Shown: piece by piece, positions 19,046 to 27,798 of the stretch
Numbering within the stretch: the first letter of the stretch is position 1
Layout of the letters: each line of letters begins with the position of its first letter
Assembly: GCF_963675905.1 (NCBI RefSeq)
Contig: NZ_OY780936.1
Location: 3,233,946 to 3,297,945 of the forward strand
Length of the DNA: 64,000 bases
Direction: 5' to 3'
DNA from: an uncultured Bacteroides sp.
GTDB lineage: Bacteria > Bacteroidota > Bacteroidia > Bacteroidales > Bacteroidaceae
Made by a program: the position numbers and the translations under genes
Notes under the pieces: model-generated
The model's input: the letters and a program-made list of their open reading frames with translations, nothing else
What the model was told of the DNA's origin: nothing
Databases searched by the model: none

Positions 19046-19638
19046 ATTTCTCTTGATTTCTCGCCCAGATATCCACCATGATGGCGTTTAGAGTACTCTT
19101 CAATAGTAAAACCTGTTTGTTTCATTGTTTCTACAACCAAAATATCACCAATAACAGTCATCATTGTAGTTGAAGTTGTTGGAGTCATTCCTAATGCGCA
19201 GACTTCTTTTGGATTTCCAGTGCAAAGACAGATATCCGACTCTTGTGCTAACGGACTGTCCGGATTACCTGTTATAACGATAAACTTTAAATTAGGATTA
19301 AGAACTCTGGAAAGCTTTGTCAGCTCAACAATTTCTCTTGTTTTACCAGAATTGGAAATTAGCAATAATAAGTCATTCTTCTGAAAAATGCCCAAATCAC
19401 CGTGTTGTGCTTCGCTAGGGTGAAGAAACACTGAAGGAATTCCTGTAGAGCAAAAGGTTGTAGAAATATTCATTGCAATCTGTCCGGCTTTGCCCATTCC
19501 GGTAGTTACCAGTTTTCCTCCTTTTATATGAATTTGTTCTACTATTAGTTTTACAGCTTTTTCGTAAGCATCTGTAATTGGAATATTTCTTACGGCTTCG
19601 GCTTCTTTGTTTAATAGATCTTTGATTGATTCAATCAT
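19033..19638 (-). CDS. SIS-domain sugar-phosphate isomerase, KdsD/GutQ-like without CBS domains
   Basis: 201 aa, a single SIS domain. GMGKAGQIAMNIS and SNSGKTREIVEL are the phosphosugar-binding loops, and HPSEAQHGDLG matches the KpsF/KdsD family (D-arabinose 5-phosphate isomerase, feeding KDO for lipopolysaccharide). The paired CBS domains of E. coli KdsD are absent, giving the short form. It follows the LOG gene after 10 bp and overlaps the kinase gene. The isomerase reaction is likely; the exact sugar is inferred from family. Confidence 0.85.
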   Translation of the reverse strand: MIESIKDLLNKEAEAVRNIPITDAYEKAVKLIVEQIHIKGGKLVTTGMGKAGQIAMNISTTFCSTGIPSVFLHPSEAQHGDLGIFQKNDLLLLISNSGKTREIVELTKLSRVLNPNLKFIVITGNPDSPLAQESDICLCTGNPKEVCALGMTPTTSTTMMTVIGDILVVETMKQTGFTIEEYSKRHHGGYLGEKSREICEK

Positions 19639-19648
19639 GACTTTTTTG

Positions 19649-20185
19649 TTATTTGTTTAGTAGGTTGGTTAATTCTTTAAATGTATTGGCCACGTCGTAG
19701 TAAAGAGATAATTCACCTCGGGTAAATTGTTTCTCTTCAAACATCTTCAGAACAGTCAATAATTCATCATAAAAACCATTTATGTTATAAAAGATTATCT
19801 TTTTTGAATGATATCCAATGGTTGCAGAGGCCATTACATGAAAAACTTCATCCAATGTTCCTATTCCTCCCGGTAAGGCAACCATAACATCCGATTCGGC
19901 AAGTATAATATCTTTGCGATCGCTTAAATTTTTGGTATGAAGAAATCTGTCGGGGAGAGCACTCACTCTTTTGCTTTCTTCCAGTTTTGAAGGTATTACG
20001 CCAATAATGTTTCCTCCGCTTTGCTTAACGGTTTGTGCCACACATTCCATTAACCCCATGTTTGCACCACCATAAACTAGCGTTTTACCTTGTTCTCCCA
20101 TCCATTTTCCCAATTCCTCAGTTTTTTGGAAATATATATCATCAATTGTTTGCGAGGCAGAACAGAAGATACCAATTTTATTCAT
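19649..20185 (-). CDS. LOG-family protein (cytokinin riboside 5'-monophosphate phosphoribohydrolase type)
   Basis: 178 aa, Rossmann-like fold. GGANMGLM near residue 40 and PGGIGTLDE (about 105-113) are the LOG motifs, the latter contributing the nucleotide-binding and catalytic residues. Members hydrolyse nucleoside monophosphates to base and ribose 5-phosphate; the bacterial physiological role is usually unknown. First gene of the operon with the SIS isomerase and the PfkB kinase. Confidence 0.88.
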   Translation of the reverse strand: MNKIGIFCSASQTIDDIYFQKTEELGKWMGEQGKTLVYGGANMGLMECVAQTVKQSGGNIIGVIPSKLEESKRVSALPDRFLHTKNLSDRKDIILAESDVMVALPGGIGTLDEVFHVMASATIGYHSKKIIFYNINGFYDELLTVLKMFEEKQFTRGELSLYYDVANTFKELTNLLNK

Positions 20186-20253
20186 ATAAGGGCTTATCTC
20201 ATTTTAATCTACAAATATCTATATTTTTCTATAAACCACAATAAGTTTTATTG

Positions 20254-20261
20254 TATTTTTG
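20254..20261 (+). promoter_or_regulatory. -7 promoter element of the M16 peptidase gene
   Basis: TATTTTTG matches TAnnTTTG, 31 bp before the ATG at 20293. Confidence 0.5.
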
Positions 20262-20292
20262 CATCGTTATTAAAATATGAAACAAGAAGAAA

Positions 20293-21513
20293 ATGCATTA
20301 TAATCAACATACTTTACCTAACGGATTACGTATTATTCATGCCCCGTCATTATCAAAGGTTGCTTATTGTGGATATGCTATAGATGCAGGTACCCGTGAT
20401 GAAGGAGAAAACGAGCAGGGAATGGCTCATTTTGTGGAGCACCTCAGTTTTAAAGGAACTGAAAAGCGCAAGGCATGGCATATCATTAACCGGATGGAGA
20501 ACGTTGGGGGCGATTTGAATGCTTATACGAATAAGGAGGAGACGGTGCTTTATTCGGCCTTTTTAACGGAACATTTCCCTCGTGCTGTTGAGTTGCTGAC
20601 TGACATTGTGTTTCATTCCACTTTTCCTCAGCGCGAAATTGATAAGGAAGTAGAGGTTATTATTGATGAGATTAAGTTATATGACGATACTCCTTCAGAG
20701 CTTATCTTTGACGATTTCGAGGACTTGATCTTTAAGAACCATCCTTTGGGCAGAAATATTCTTGGAAAACCGGAGCAATTACGGAACTTTACTACTGCTG
20801 ATGTATTAAATTTCACTTCGCGTTATTATCACCCCACGAATATGGTCTTTTTTGTACTGGGAAATCTCGATTTCAAGAAAGTGGTTCGGATGGTAGAAAA
20901 ATCAATGCACGATGTGTCGTTTTCAGAATATAAGAATATTCGAAATTCTCCACCCGCTTATGTTCCGGAGCATTTGGTTGTTCCTAAAGACACAAATCAG
21001 GCGCATGTAATGATTGGTGGTAGGGGGTATGATGCTTATAGCGAGAAACGCACTGCTCTGTATTTTCTCAATAATATTCTTGGTGGTCCGGGAATGAATA
21101 GTAAACTAAATGTTTCTCTCCGTGAAAGAAAGGCTTTGGTTTATAGCGTAGAATCCAATCTGACTTCTTATACTGATACCGGAGTTTTCTGTATCTATTT
21201 TGGGACCGATCCTGAGGATGTGGATGCTTGTCTGAATCTCACTTATAAGGAATTGAAACATTTACGTGATGTGAAAATGACTGCCTTACAATTGAATGCG
21301 GCAAAGAAGCAATTAATTGGCCAAATAGGAGTAGCTTCAGACAACAATGAGAATAATGCGCTCGATATGGCTAAATCTTTCCTCCATTACAATAAATATG
21401 ATTCACCGGAAGCCTTGTTCCTTCGCATTGAGTCTTTAACTGCCGAAGGATTATTAGAGGTAGCTAATGAGATGTTTGCAGAAGAAATGCTTTCAACCCT
21501 GATATACCGATAA
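20293..21513 (+). CDS. M16-family zinc metallopeptidase (processing-peptidase-like)
   Basis: 406 aa. The inverted zinc motif HxxEH is present as HFVEH (residues 46-50), with the downstream glutamate ligand in EVEVIIDEI about 75 residues later, so this is a catalytically competent single-chain M16 peptidase of the mitochondrial-processing-peptidase-like kind. There is no signal peptide, so it is predicted to be cytoplasmic. It begins with MHYNQHTLPNGLR, a typical family start. Monocistronic, ending in a perfect hairpin. Confidence 0.92.
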   Translation: MHYNQHTLPNGLRIIHAPSLSKVAYCGYAIDAGTRDEGENEQGMAHFVEHLSFKGTEKRKAWHIINRMENVGGDLNAYTNKEETVLYSAFLTEHFPRAVELLTDIVFHSTFPQREIDKEVEVIIDEIKLYDDTPSELIFDDFEDLIFKNHPLGRNILGKPEQLRNFTTADVLNFTSRYYHPTNMVFFVLGNLDFKKVVRMVEKSMHDVSFSEYKNIRNSPPAYVPEHLVVPKDTNQAHVMIGGRGYDAYSEKRTALYFLNNILGGPGMNSKLNVSLRERKALVYSVESNLTSYTDTGVFCIYFGTDPEDVDACLNLTYKELKHLRDVKMTALQLNAAKKQLIGQIGVASDNNENNALDMAKSFLHYNKYDSPEALFLRIESLTAEGLLEVANEMFAEEMLSTLIYR

Positions 21514-21545
21514 GGTTTACTTACCGGTTTATTCACCAATAAAAT

Positions 21546-21594
21546 AAATCCATTGACCAATGAATATATTTTATTGGTCAATGGATTTTATTTA
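21546..21594 (+). terminator. terminator hairpin after the M16 peptidase gene
   Basis: Perfect 16-bp stem, 21546-21561 with 21573-21588 (AAATCCATTGACCAAT and its complement), 11-nt loop, followed by TTATTT. Long for a terminator but well placed. Confidence 0.65.
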
Positions 21595-21884
21595 TAGGCC
21601 AATAATTTTTTCAGTTTTATATTTGCATCCTATAGATGTTGCGGGTAATGGTTGGATTCCGAAATATATTTTTTTATTTTCAGATAATCAATGGATTATC
21701 GCTATAGTTTTGCTTGGTCATTTCTTCTCTCCAAAAACAGATTTATTGCTAGAATAAATTAGGGGGTGTAACAAGGGGGTACCATCTGAAACGCTTTAGT
21801 AGCCGCGGTGCTAAATTTTAGCACGAGACATATAAAAGAAGTTTTCTTTAAAGTTTGTCACCACCTCTGAAATAAATGTATACA

Positions 21885-21920
21885 AAAACAAAAAAATCCG
21901 GATTTCAGATGATCCGGATT
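21885..21920 (-). terminator. intrinsic terminator of the dapB-lepB-wbqC operon
   Basis: Perfect 9-bp stem AATCCGGAT (21895-21903) / ATCCGGATT (21912-21920), followed on the minus strand by a T-rich run, 23 bp after the WbqC stop. Confidence 0.8.
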
Positions 21921-21942
21921 AACTTTTGCAGGCAATATTCTC

Positions 21943-22572
21943 TTATTTATTTGCATCACGTAATACAAGCAAACTCTCAGGGCCCATATTGAAAAGAAGA
22001 TCAATAATGCTCAGATTGGGCAGGAAGCCGTGTCGAGCATCGAATACCTGATAATATGGATTTGCAGTAAAACCTTCTTGCGGCGCTTTTTTGGGATGTA
22101 TCAGGTCTCTGAAATCAATCTCATTTGGCTGGAATGACTGTTTGTATTCTGTTGTACGCTCCATGATGGGATGAACATCAATCAACTCGCAGACAAGATT
22201 GCAGAGAGCTTCGTTGAAATCGAATAAAAACTCATGTTTCTGTTCGTAAAAAGGGGCAAAATCGTCTCGGTAATACTCAAAAAACGGAGAGCTGCTGTAG
22301 GCAGATTCAATGGCAGTCCAATGTAAATGACGCCAGTTTCCATGATCGGATATGCGAATCTCTTTCATTGGGCACTTAAGCGTTTCCGGCTTTTCGGTAG
22401 GGATTGAAAGTGTTAGCGGACCATCGGCAGAAGCAATAGTGCATCGGTTGCGGTAGGTCTGCTTAATATAGTTGTCGTGTTGCTCAATAAATGCCTTTTC
22501 ACAGCTATATAGCCGTGCGTAATATTCCACTGGAGCCAGATATGCCGAGCTGAGATAAATTGTTTGTTTCAT
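21943..22572 (-). CDS. WbqC-family protein
   Basis: 209 aa starting at the ATG at 22572, which overlaps the stop of the preceding gene as TAATG; the longer upstream frame is not needed. It has the family start (IYLSSAYLAPVEYYARL) and the internal block GNWRHLHWTAIESAY plus PFFEYYRDDFAPFY. WbqC-like proteins occur in O-antigen and cell-surface saccharide loci, but the reaction is not established. Last gene of the dapB-lepB-lepB-wbqC operon, translationally coupled. Confidence 0.85.
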   Translation of the reverse strand: MKQTIYLSSAYLAPVEYYARLYSCEKAFIEQHDNYIKQTYRNRCTIASADGPLTLSIPTEKPETLKCPMKEIRISDHGNWRHLHWTAIESAYSSSPFFEYYRDDFAPFYEQKHEFLFDFNEALCNLVCELIDVHPIMERTTEYKQSFQPNEIDFRDLIHPKKAPQEGFTANPYYQVFDARHGFLPNLSIIDLLFNMGPESLLVLRDANK

Positions 22573-23522
22573 TATTTTACAGATTGAAAGAATCGCTTCC
22601 ATCGGTAACCGCCAAAGAATCCGGCATGGCTGTCTTTCGAAAACCAAACAAAAGATGCTTTCCCGATAATATAGTCTTTCGGAACGAATCCAAAAAGGCG
22701 CGAATCGTTGATATTTATGGAGTTATTGGATACCATCCAGTAATAGTCTTTCGTAAACACAAAAGAGGATACTTTTTCTCCGTTAACGTATAGTAGAGAA
22801 TCTTTGATAATGAATGCTTTCTTGCCTTCGTGTTCATTGATAGCATTCTTTAAGAAATAGATATTCCATGGGGTTATACGAATGTTGCGCCCTTTTCCCG
22901 GAACAACTAAGGAACGGGTCTGCCTGCATGTGTCGGGAAGTATAGACTTTATCTTTAAATCCGGAATTTCCTGGTTTAAGAGATAAATTTCGTAACGGCT
23001 GAAACTGCGAACATATCCATTCTTGTTGTAGCCTAACAGTCTGTTATCTTCAATACCTAGTTTCTTTATGTTTTTCTCTATGGAGCTTTCCTTCTCTTTA
23101 GGATATACATAGAGTTGCTTATGGTCGGGATTAACTTCTGCTCTTGGGCAAATAATGGAGTATTTATTGCTAATCATTAAAGTATCTCCCGGAAGTCCCA
23201 TGCATCGGCTTATAAACACTTTTCGCCTATCAGCAGGAAGGGTGGTAGATGTGGCCTGAGGATTGTTGAAAATAACGATGTCGTTCTTGTGAACCGGACG
23301 CTCATTAATTCTTTTATAGCCAAAAGCCGACATAAAAGGCAGGCGCAGTCCGTATGCCCATTTATTAATAATAATCTGATCACCACGATACAAAGAATTC
23401 TCCATTCCCGATGAAGGAATGTAACAGGAACTAAAAGCAAAGAGTTGCAGGAGTAATACCCCTGCAACTGCAATTACTAATGCTTTTATCCAGAAAAAGA
23501 AGTCCTTTGCTTTTGGTCTCAT
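22572..23522 (-). CDS. lepB: signal peptidase I (second, shorter copy)
   Basis: 316-aa S26 leader peptidase: one N-terminal membrane anchor (about 10-30) and a periplasmic Ser/Lys catalytic domain. The Ser sits in PSSGMENSL (near 38) and the Lys in RRKVFISRCMGLPGDTL (near 93). The C-terminal box reads YYWMVSNNSININDSRLFG, where the usual GDNR core is replaced by SNNS, so it is the more divergent copy. TAATG overlaps join it to the genes on both sides. Two lepB paralogues side by side suggests different substrates. Confidence 0.88.
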   Translation of the reverse strand: MRPKAKDFFFWIKALVIAVAGVLLLQLFAFSSCYIPSSGMENSLYRGDQIIINKWAYGLRLPFMSAFGYKRINERPVHKNDIVIFNNPQATSTTLPADRRKVFISRCMGLPGDTLMISNKYSIICPRAEVNPDHKQLYVYPKEKESSIEKNIKKLGIEDNRLLGYNKNGYVRSFSRYEIYLLNQEIPDLKIKSILPDTCRQTRSLVVPGKGRNIRITPWNIYFLKNAINEHEGKKAFIIKDSLLYVNGEKVSSFVFTKDYYWMVSNNSININDSRLFGFVPKDYIIGKASFVWFSKDSHAGFFGGYRWKRFFQSVK

Positions 23523-25006
23523 TATTTAATGTTGTCTACGAACTTAAATAGACGATTCCAACGGATTTTTCCGCTAAACCAACCTCTGTCTTTATCCAAA
23601 GATAACCATACAAGAATTGGCTTACCTACAACGTGATCTTCAGGAACAAATCCCCAGTATCTTGAATCGGCAGAGTTGTGACGGTTATCGCCCATCATCC
23701 AGTAATAGTCCATTTTGAATGTATAGCTATTGGTTTGTTTACCGTTGATATAGATCTTTCCACCTTTTACTTCAAGCTTATTGCCTTCGTAAGCACGGAT
23801 TGGACGTTCATAGATAGGAAGATTATCAGCAGTAAGTTTAACTGTTGCGCCTTTCTTTGGAATCCAGATAGGGCCGTAGTTATTTCTATTCCATTTTGTA
23901 TAAAGGTTAAGCGGGTATAGTTGGCCGGTGTAATCTTCTGGTTCCATCACTATCTTCGCGATTAACTTCTTGTTTGAAAGAAGAGCCTGATAAGCCTTTT
24001 TGGTTAAAGGAAGATGATAAACCGGAGTTAGTTTGCCTTGACCATCAGTTTTTGTAAAGCCCAGACCTTTCAATTCGTCACTCCATTCGTTAGGCAATAA
24101 AGTCTGATCATCTAAGCTAATATCTAAATCACGGAATACTTCTTCAGGAATATAGGAACCAGCTGTTTGAACAAAGTAATTGAATTGAAGATTCTCCGGA
24201 TTCTTGGAAGGTACGCTATTTATGAATACTTGTCCATTAACTATTTTCAAAGTATCTCCGGGCAATCCTACACAACGCTTTACGTAATTCTCACGACGGT
24301 CAACAGGACGTACCACAATCTTTCCAAACTCGGTAGGGTTTGCCATAACCAGTTTTCGTCCTTCAGCATAATAAATGTCGTAAGCAGCTTTTTGTTGTTC
24401 GCGGGTTAAACTATCCATATTTACGCTAGGGCAGGTTCTTTTAGCTGCATCGTAGCAAATAGTATAGAAATCTGATTGTTGATAGTTAATAGCAACAGTA
24501 TCTCCGGCAGGGAAATTAAATACAACAATGTCGTTGTGTTGAACCTTTCCGAAACCAGGTGCACGTTTATAACCCCATTGTGGGAATTCTATATAAGATT
24601 TGCAGTTGAATACAGGCAATGTATGTTGAGCCAATGGCATAGATAGCGGAGTGTTAGGCACACGAGGACCATAACTCATCTTACTAACAAAAAGGAAGTC
24701 GCCAACCAATAGAGATTTCTCTAATGAAGAAGACGGTATCTGGTAATTCTGAAAGAAGTATATGTTTACGAAATACACTGCTACCAAAGCAAATACAATT
24801 GCATCTACCCAACTCATCACACTGCGTACGGTTTGGTTCTTTGATGTTCTCCAGAAATTCCATGGAACTAATTTTGAGATATATGCATCGAAGATAAATG
24901 GAACAACAATAAGTCCCCACCAGCTACTTACCCAAACAAGAAATAATAGATATAACACAGTGACGATTCCAAAGTTACGCCATTGTTTGCCTGTCGCTTT
25001 TCTCAT
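23522..25006 (-). CDS. lepB: signal peptidase I (long form)
   Basis: About 494 aa from the ATG at 25006, chosen because it lies 10 bp after dapB and the upstream extension overlaps dapB. Two to three N-terminal hydrophobic segments precede the catalytic domain. Ser is in IPSSSLEKSLL (near 100), Lys in DRRENYVKRCVGLPGDTL, and the canonical box is YYWMMGDNRHNSADSRYWGFVP. Large insertions give nearly twice the usual length, common in Bacteroidota LepB. It cleaves Sec signal peptides at the inner membrane. Confidence 0.93.
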   Translation of the reverse strand: MRKATGKQWRNFGIVTVLYLLFLVWVSSWWGLIVVPFIFDAYISKLVPWNFWRTSKNQTVRSVMSWVDAIVFALVAVYFVNIYFFQNYQIPSSSLEKSLLVGDFLFVSKMSYGPRVPNTPLSMPLAQHTLPVFNCKSYIEFPQWGYKRAPGFGKVQHNDIVVFNFPAGDTVAINYQQSDFYTICYDAAKRTCPSVNMDSLTREQQKAAYDIYYAEGRKLVMANPTEFGKIVVRPVDRRENYVKRCVGLPGDTLKIVNGQVFINSVPSKNPENLQFNYFVQTAGSYIPEEVFRDLDISLDDQTLLPNEWSDELKGLGFTKTDGQGKLTPVYHLPLTKKAYQALLSNKKLIAKIVMEPEDYTGQLYPLNLYTKWNRNNYGPIWIPKKGATVKLTADNLPIYERPIRAYEGNKLEVKGGKIYINGKQTNSYTFKMDYYWMMGDNRHNSADSRYWGFVPEDHVVGKPILVWLSLDKDRGWFSGKIRWNRLFKFVDNIK

Positions 25007-25016
25007 AATTTGTGTT

Positions 25017-25736
25017 TTAAAATTTAAATAAATCACTCATACCCAATAATCCTTGTTTGCCGCAAGTGAATTCAGCTGCTAAAACAGCACCAAGAGCAAA
25101 ACCTTTTCTGTTTTTTGCATCGTGGGTAATGGAAATACTATCAGCTTCTGATTCGTAACGAATAGTATGAATGCCCGGAACTTCTCCTTCTCTAATCGAA
25201 TGAATTGGAAGTTCGCTGGCAGCTTTTGCCTCTTCTTTTACCCAACTCTCTTTGCGATCCAGATTCTCAAGAATTTCTTCGGCAAGGGTTATGGCAGTGC
25301 CACTTGGTGCATCCAGTTTATGTATGTGGTGAGTCTCGCTCATTGTTACGTCGTAAGTTGGAAACTGATTCATTATCTTAGCAAGATATTTATTTACCGC
25401 AGAGAATATAACTACTCCAAGGCTAAAGTTTGATGCCCAGAAAAGAGTCTTACCACCATTTTTGCATAGATCTTTTATTTCTTCTCCGTGTTCGTCCATC
25501 CATCCGGTACTTCCAGAAACCACTTTTACTCCAGCGTTAAAAGCTTTAATGTAGTTGTTGTAAGCAACTGTCGGAGCTGTAAACTCTATAGCTACATCTG
25601 CAGATTTGAATGTTTCCGAAGTAAAATCATCCTGATTGTTGAGATCAATAATACTAACGATTTGGTGTCCACGACTAAGGGCAATTCTTTCAATTTCTTT
25701 ACCCATCTTTCCATAACCTATCAATGCTATTTTCAT
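25017..25736 (-). CDS. dapB: 4-hydroxy-tetrahydrodipicolinate reductase DapB
   Basis: 239 aa. NAD(P)H-dependent step of the lysine/diaminopimelate pathway, feeding peptidoglycan. The N-terminal Rossmann motif is GYGKMGKEIE. The substrate motif is ETHHIHKLDAPSGTA, with the catalytic His and Lys. Slightly shorter than the 270-aa E. coli enzyme, as usual in Bacteroidota. First gene of the operon with two lepB copies and wbqC; a -7 element lies 54 bp upstream. Confidence 0.96.
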   Translation of the reverse strand: MKIALIGYGKMGKEIERIALSRGHQIVSIIDLNNQDDFTSETFKSADVAIEFTAPTVAYNNYIKAFNAGVKVVSGSTGWMDEHGEEIKDLCKNGGKTLFWASNFSLGVVIFSAVNKYLAKIMNQFPTYDVTMSETHHIHKLDAPSGTAITLAEEILENLDRKESWVKEEAKAASELPIHSIREGEVPGIHTIRYESEADSISITHDAKNRKGFALGAVLAAEFTCGKQGLLGMSDLFKF

Positions 25737-25789
25737 ATAGTTTCCTATTTTTGTTTATATTTTTACGATAATAAGGAATAATAATGATG

Positions 25790-25797
25790 CAAATATA
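25790..25797 (-). promoter_or_regulatory. -7 promoter element of the dapB operon
   Basis: Minus-strand TATATTTG, 54 bp upstream of the dapB ATG, in the divergent intergenic region. Confidence 0.5.
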
Positions 25798-25818
25798 ATT
25801 AATTTAGAGGTAAGTTAT

Positions 25819-25826
25819 TACATTTG
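25819..25826 (+). promoter_or_regulatory. -7 promoter element of the DUF2851 gene
   Basis: TACATTTG matches TAnnTTTG. It covers the in-frame TTG at 25824, which rules that codon out as start and supports the ATG at 25851. Confidence 0.55.
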
Positions 25827-25850
25827 CGAGATATTTACAGCTCATTAACA

Positions 25851-27119
25851 ATGGAACAATTATTACATTATATCTGGAAACACAAAATCTTTCCTTTAAA
25901 ACAACTTCAAACTACTAAAGGAATGGGGGTTGAGGTGATTGATCCCGGTCTGTCAAACTCAGATTCCGGGCCCGATTTTTTTAATGCAAAAGTAAAGATT
26001 GGCGAAAATATGTGGGTAGGGAATGTAGAAATTCATTCAAAAGCTTCCGATTGGTTCCGGCATGGGCATGATAAAGATAAGGTATATGATTCGGTAATTC
26101 TTCATGTGTCGGGTGATATTGACTGTGAAATTGCCCGTACCAACGGTGAACTTATTCCTCAGATTCAGCTTAGCTGTCCCAGTGAAATCGAGCAAAACTA
26201 TGAGTCTTTGCATCGCACAGATATGCTTCCTCCTTGCTATGATGTTATCCCTAAAATATCAAGATTTGCTATTCATTCCTGGTTGTCGGTTTTGCAAAGT
26301 GAGAGACTTGAACATAAAGCAGAAGCCATTAATGACCGATTAAAACATTGTAATTCTAATTGGGAAGATGCTTTCTTCATTACATTGGCACGTAATTTTG
26401 GTTTTGGTCTGAATGGCGATGCCTTTGAGAAGTGGGCCGGTTTGATACCTCTTCGGGCTGTTGATAAACACAGGGATAGCTTGTTTAAAATCGAAGCAAT
26501 TTTCTTTGGTCAGGCAGGACTACTGGAAGAAACGTTGGACGATCCTTATTATTTGAGATTACAGAAAGAGTTTGCATATATGAAACACCTTTTTCAGCTG
26601 CCTGTTATGGATGCTTCACTTTGGCGTTTTCTTCGCTTAAGACCCGGAAATTTTCCGCATGTCAGAATAGCTCAGCTTGCATCTCTTTATTCAAATGGAT
26701 GGGGTGTGTTCTCAAAATTGATGGAAGCAGAGTCGATGAAAGCAATTAAGGATGTCTTACATACATCTCCTTCCGATTATTGGGAAGAGCATTATCAATT
26801 TTATAATAATTCTCCCCGAAGAAGCAAAAACTTGAGTAATTCTTCTTTTAATCTGTTAGTAATAAATACTGTAGTTCCATTCCTGTACGCTTATGGAAAA
26901 CACAAAGCCGATGAAGCACTTTGCCAGAGAGCGAGTAACTTTCTTGAAGAATTGAAAGCAGAAGATAATCATGTTACCAGAATGTGGAGTGGTGTAGGGT
27001 TAAATGTAAATAATGCATCTGATTCTCAGGCATTACTGGAACTTAAAAAAGAGTATTGTGATAAGAAAAAATGTCTGTATTGCCGCATAGGATTTGAATT
27101 TTTGAAACAGCGGAAATAA
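25851..27119 (+). CDS. DUF2851 family protein
   Basis: 422 aa from the ATG at 25851. The N-terminus MEQLLHYIWKHKIFP, followed by DPGLSNSDSGPDFFNAKVKI and VEIHSKASDW, is characteristic of this Bacteroidota family; the early Asp/Glu/His residues are reminiscent of a nuclease-like core, but no activity is established. Four Cys near the C-terminus (CDKKKCLYCRIG, plus another upstream) could bind metal. Soluble, no signal peptide. It is divergently transcribed from dapB. Confidence 0.85.
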   Translation: MEQLLHYIWKHKIFPLKQLQTTKGMGVEVIDPGLSNSDSGPDFFNAKVKIGENMWVGNVEIHSKASDWFRHGHDKDKVYDSVILHVSGDIDCEIARTNGELIPQIQLSCPSEIEQNYESLHRTDMLPPCYDVIPKISRFAIHSWLSVLQSERLEHKAEAINDRLKHCNSNWEDAFFITLARNFGFGLNGDAFEKWAGLIPLRAVDKHRDSLFKIEAIFFGQAGLLEETLDDPYYLRLQKEFAYMKHLFQLPVMDASLWRFLRLRPGNFPHVRIAQLASLYSNGWGVFSKLMEAESMKAIKDVLHTSPSDYWEEHYQFYNNSPRRSKNLSNSSFNLLVINTVVPFLYAYGKHKADEALCQRASNFLEELKAEDNHVTRMWSGVGLNVNNASDSQALLELKKEYCDKKKCLYCRIGFEFLKQRK

Positions 27120-27134
27120 TTATTATCTTTCTCG

Positions 27135-27164
27135 TTTGACATTTCAATTCTTCGTCTATCTTTG
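27135..27164 (+). promoter_or_regulatory. promoter of the DUF4348 gene
   Basis: TTTG at 27135-27138, 18-bp spacer, TATCTTTG at 27157-27164: one of the best matches to the Bacteroidota promoter in the window. Start codon 35 bp downstream. Confidence 0.75.
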
Positions 27165-27198
27165 TAGTAATAATATATGTAACATAAACACATAAAAG

Positions 27199-27717
27199 AT
27201 GAAAAAGAACAGTTTAATCATTTGTTTTTTGTTTTTGTCTTTATTCGCAAATATACTCTTTGTTACGGCAACTCCGGCTGCGGAAGATTTTAATTTGTTT
27301 CTGAAAAAGTTTACTAATAGTGCCGCTTTTCAGTATTCACGGATAAAATTTCCGCTAAAAACCGATATCGTTCTATCTTTGGGAGATGGTGAAGGTGAGA
27401 AAAGTTTTCCATTCACTAAAAATGAATGGCCTCTAATAGACGAAGAAACATTTGTTGAGGAACGTAATGAAGTTGAAGGAGAAGGTGTTTATGTCTCTAA
27501 ATTTACAGTAAAAGAACCAACTCATGTGGAATTCGAAGCCGGATATGAAGAGTCGGAACTTGATCTCCGCGTTTGTTTTGATTTGGTTAATGGTAAATGG
27601 TTTCTTACTGACTGCTTTACCGGATGGTACAACTTTAGTGTGCTTGCCAGCGAATTAAGAAAGACAGTACTTGAAGTTCAATCTGAAAATAAAGATTTTA
27701 TAAATCAACATCCATAG
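27199..27717 (+). CDS. DUF4348 family secreted protein
   Basis: 172 aa with a signal peptide (hydrophobic core at residues 6-24, cleavage likely after TATPA). The mature part has the family pattern FNLFLKKFTNSAAFQYSRIKFPL, then the acidic and aromatic segments typical of DUF4348, a periplasmic family of Bacteroidales without known function. Own promoter. Confidence 0.8.
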   Translation: MKKNSLIICFLFLSLFANILFVTATPAAEDFNLFLKKFTNSAAFQYSRIKFPLKTDIVLSLGDGEGEKSFPFTKNEWPLIDEETFVEERNEVEGEGVYVSKFTVKEPTHVEFEAGYEESELDLRVCFDLVNGKWFLTDCFTGWYNFSVLASELRKTVLEVQSENKDFINQHP

Positions 27718-27745
27718 TAATGTTTTAACTTTACGATAGCAACTA

Positions 27746-27775
27746 TTGCTTTCCTGTTTTTATATTGTATTTTTG
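27746..27775 (+). promoter_or_regulatory. promoter of the CBM9-like gene
   Basis: TTG at 27746-27748, 19-bp spacer, TATTTTTG at 27768-27775: near-ideal Bacteroidota promoter. It overlaps the in-frame GTG at 27775, supporting the downstream ATG at 27799. Confidence 0.75.
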
Positions 27776-27798
27776 TGCAACTAATTATAATTATTATA

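Larger units (their letters stand above)
21514..21942. other. 429-bp spacer between convergent genes
   Basis: Holds the M16 terminator hairpin, a 17-nt palindrome GTGCTAAATTTTAGCAC at 21808-21824 and the WbqC terminator. The 65-codon open frame at 21560-21757 starts inside the hairpin loop and is not credible as a gene. Confidence 0.6.

Noticed and set aside
21560-21757. 65-codon open frame after the M16 peptidase gene
   Set aside because: Starts within the terminator hairpin, no family, no promoter.
25824-25850. TTG start for the DUF2851 protein
   Set aside because: The codon lies in the TACATTTG promoter element; the ATG at 25851 fits the family start.
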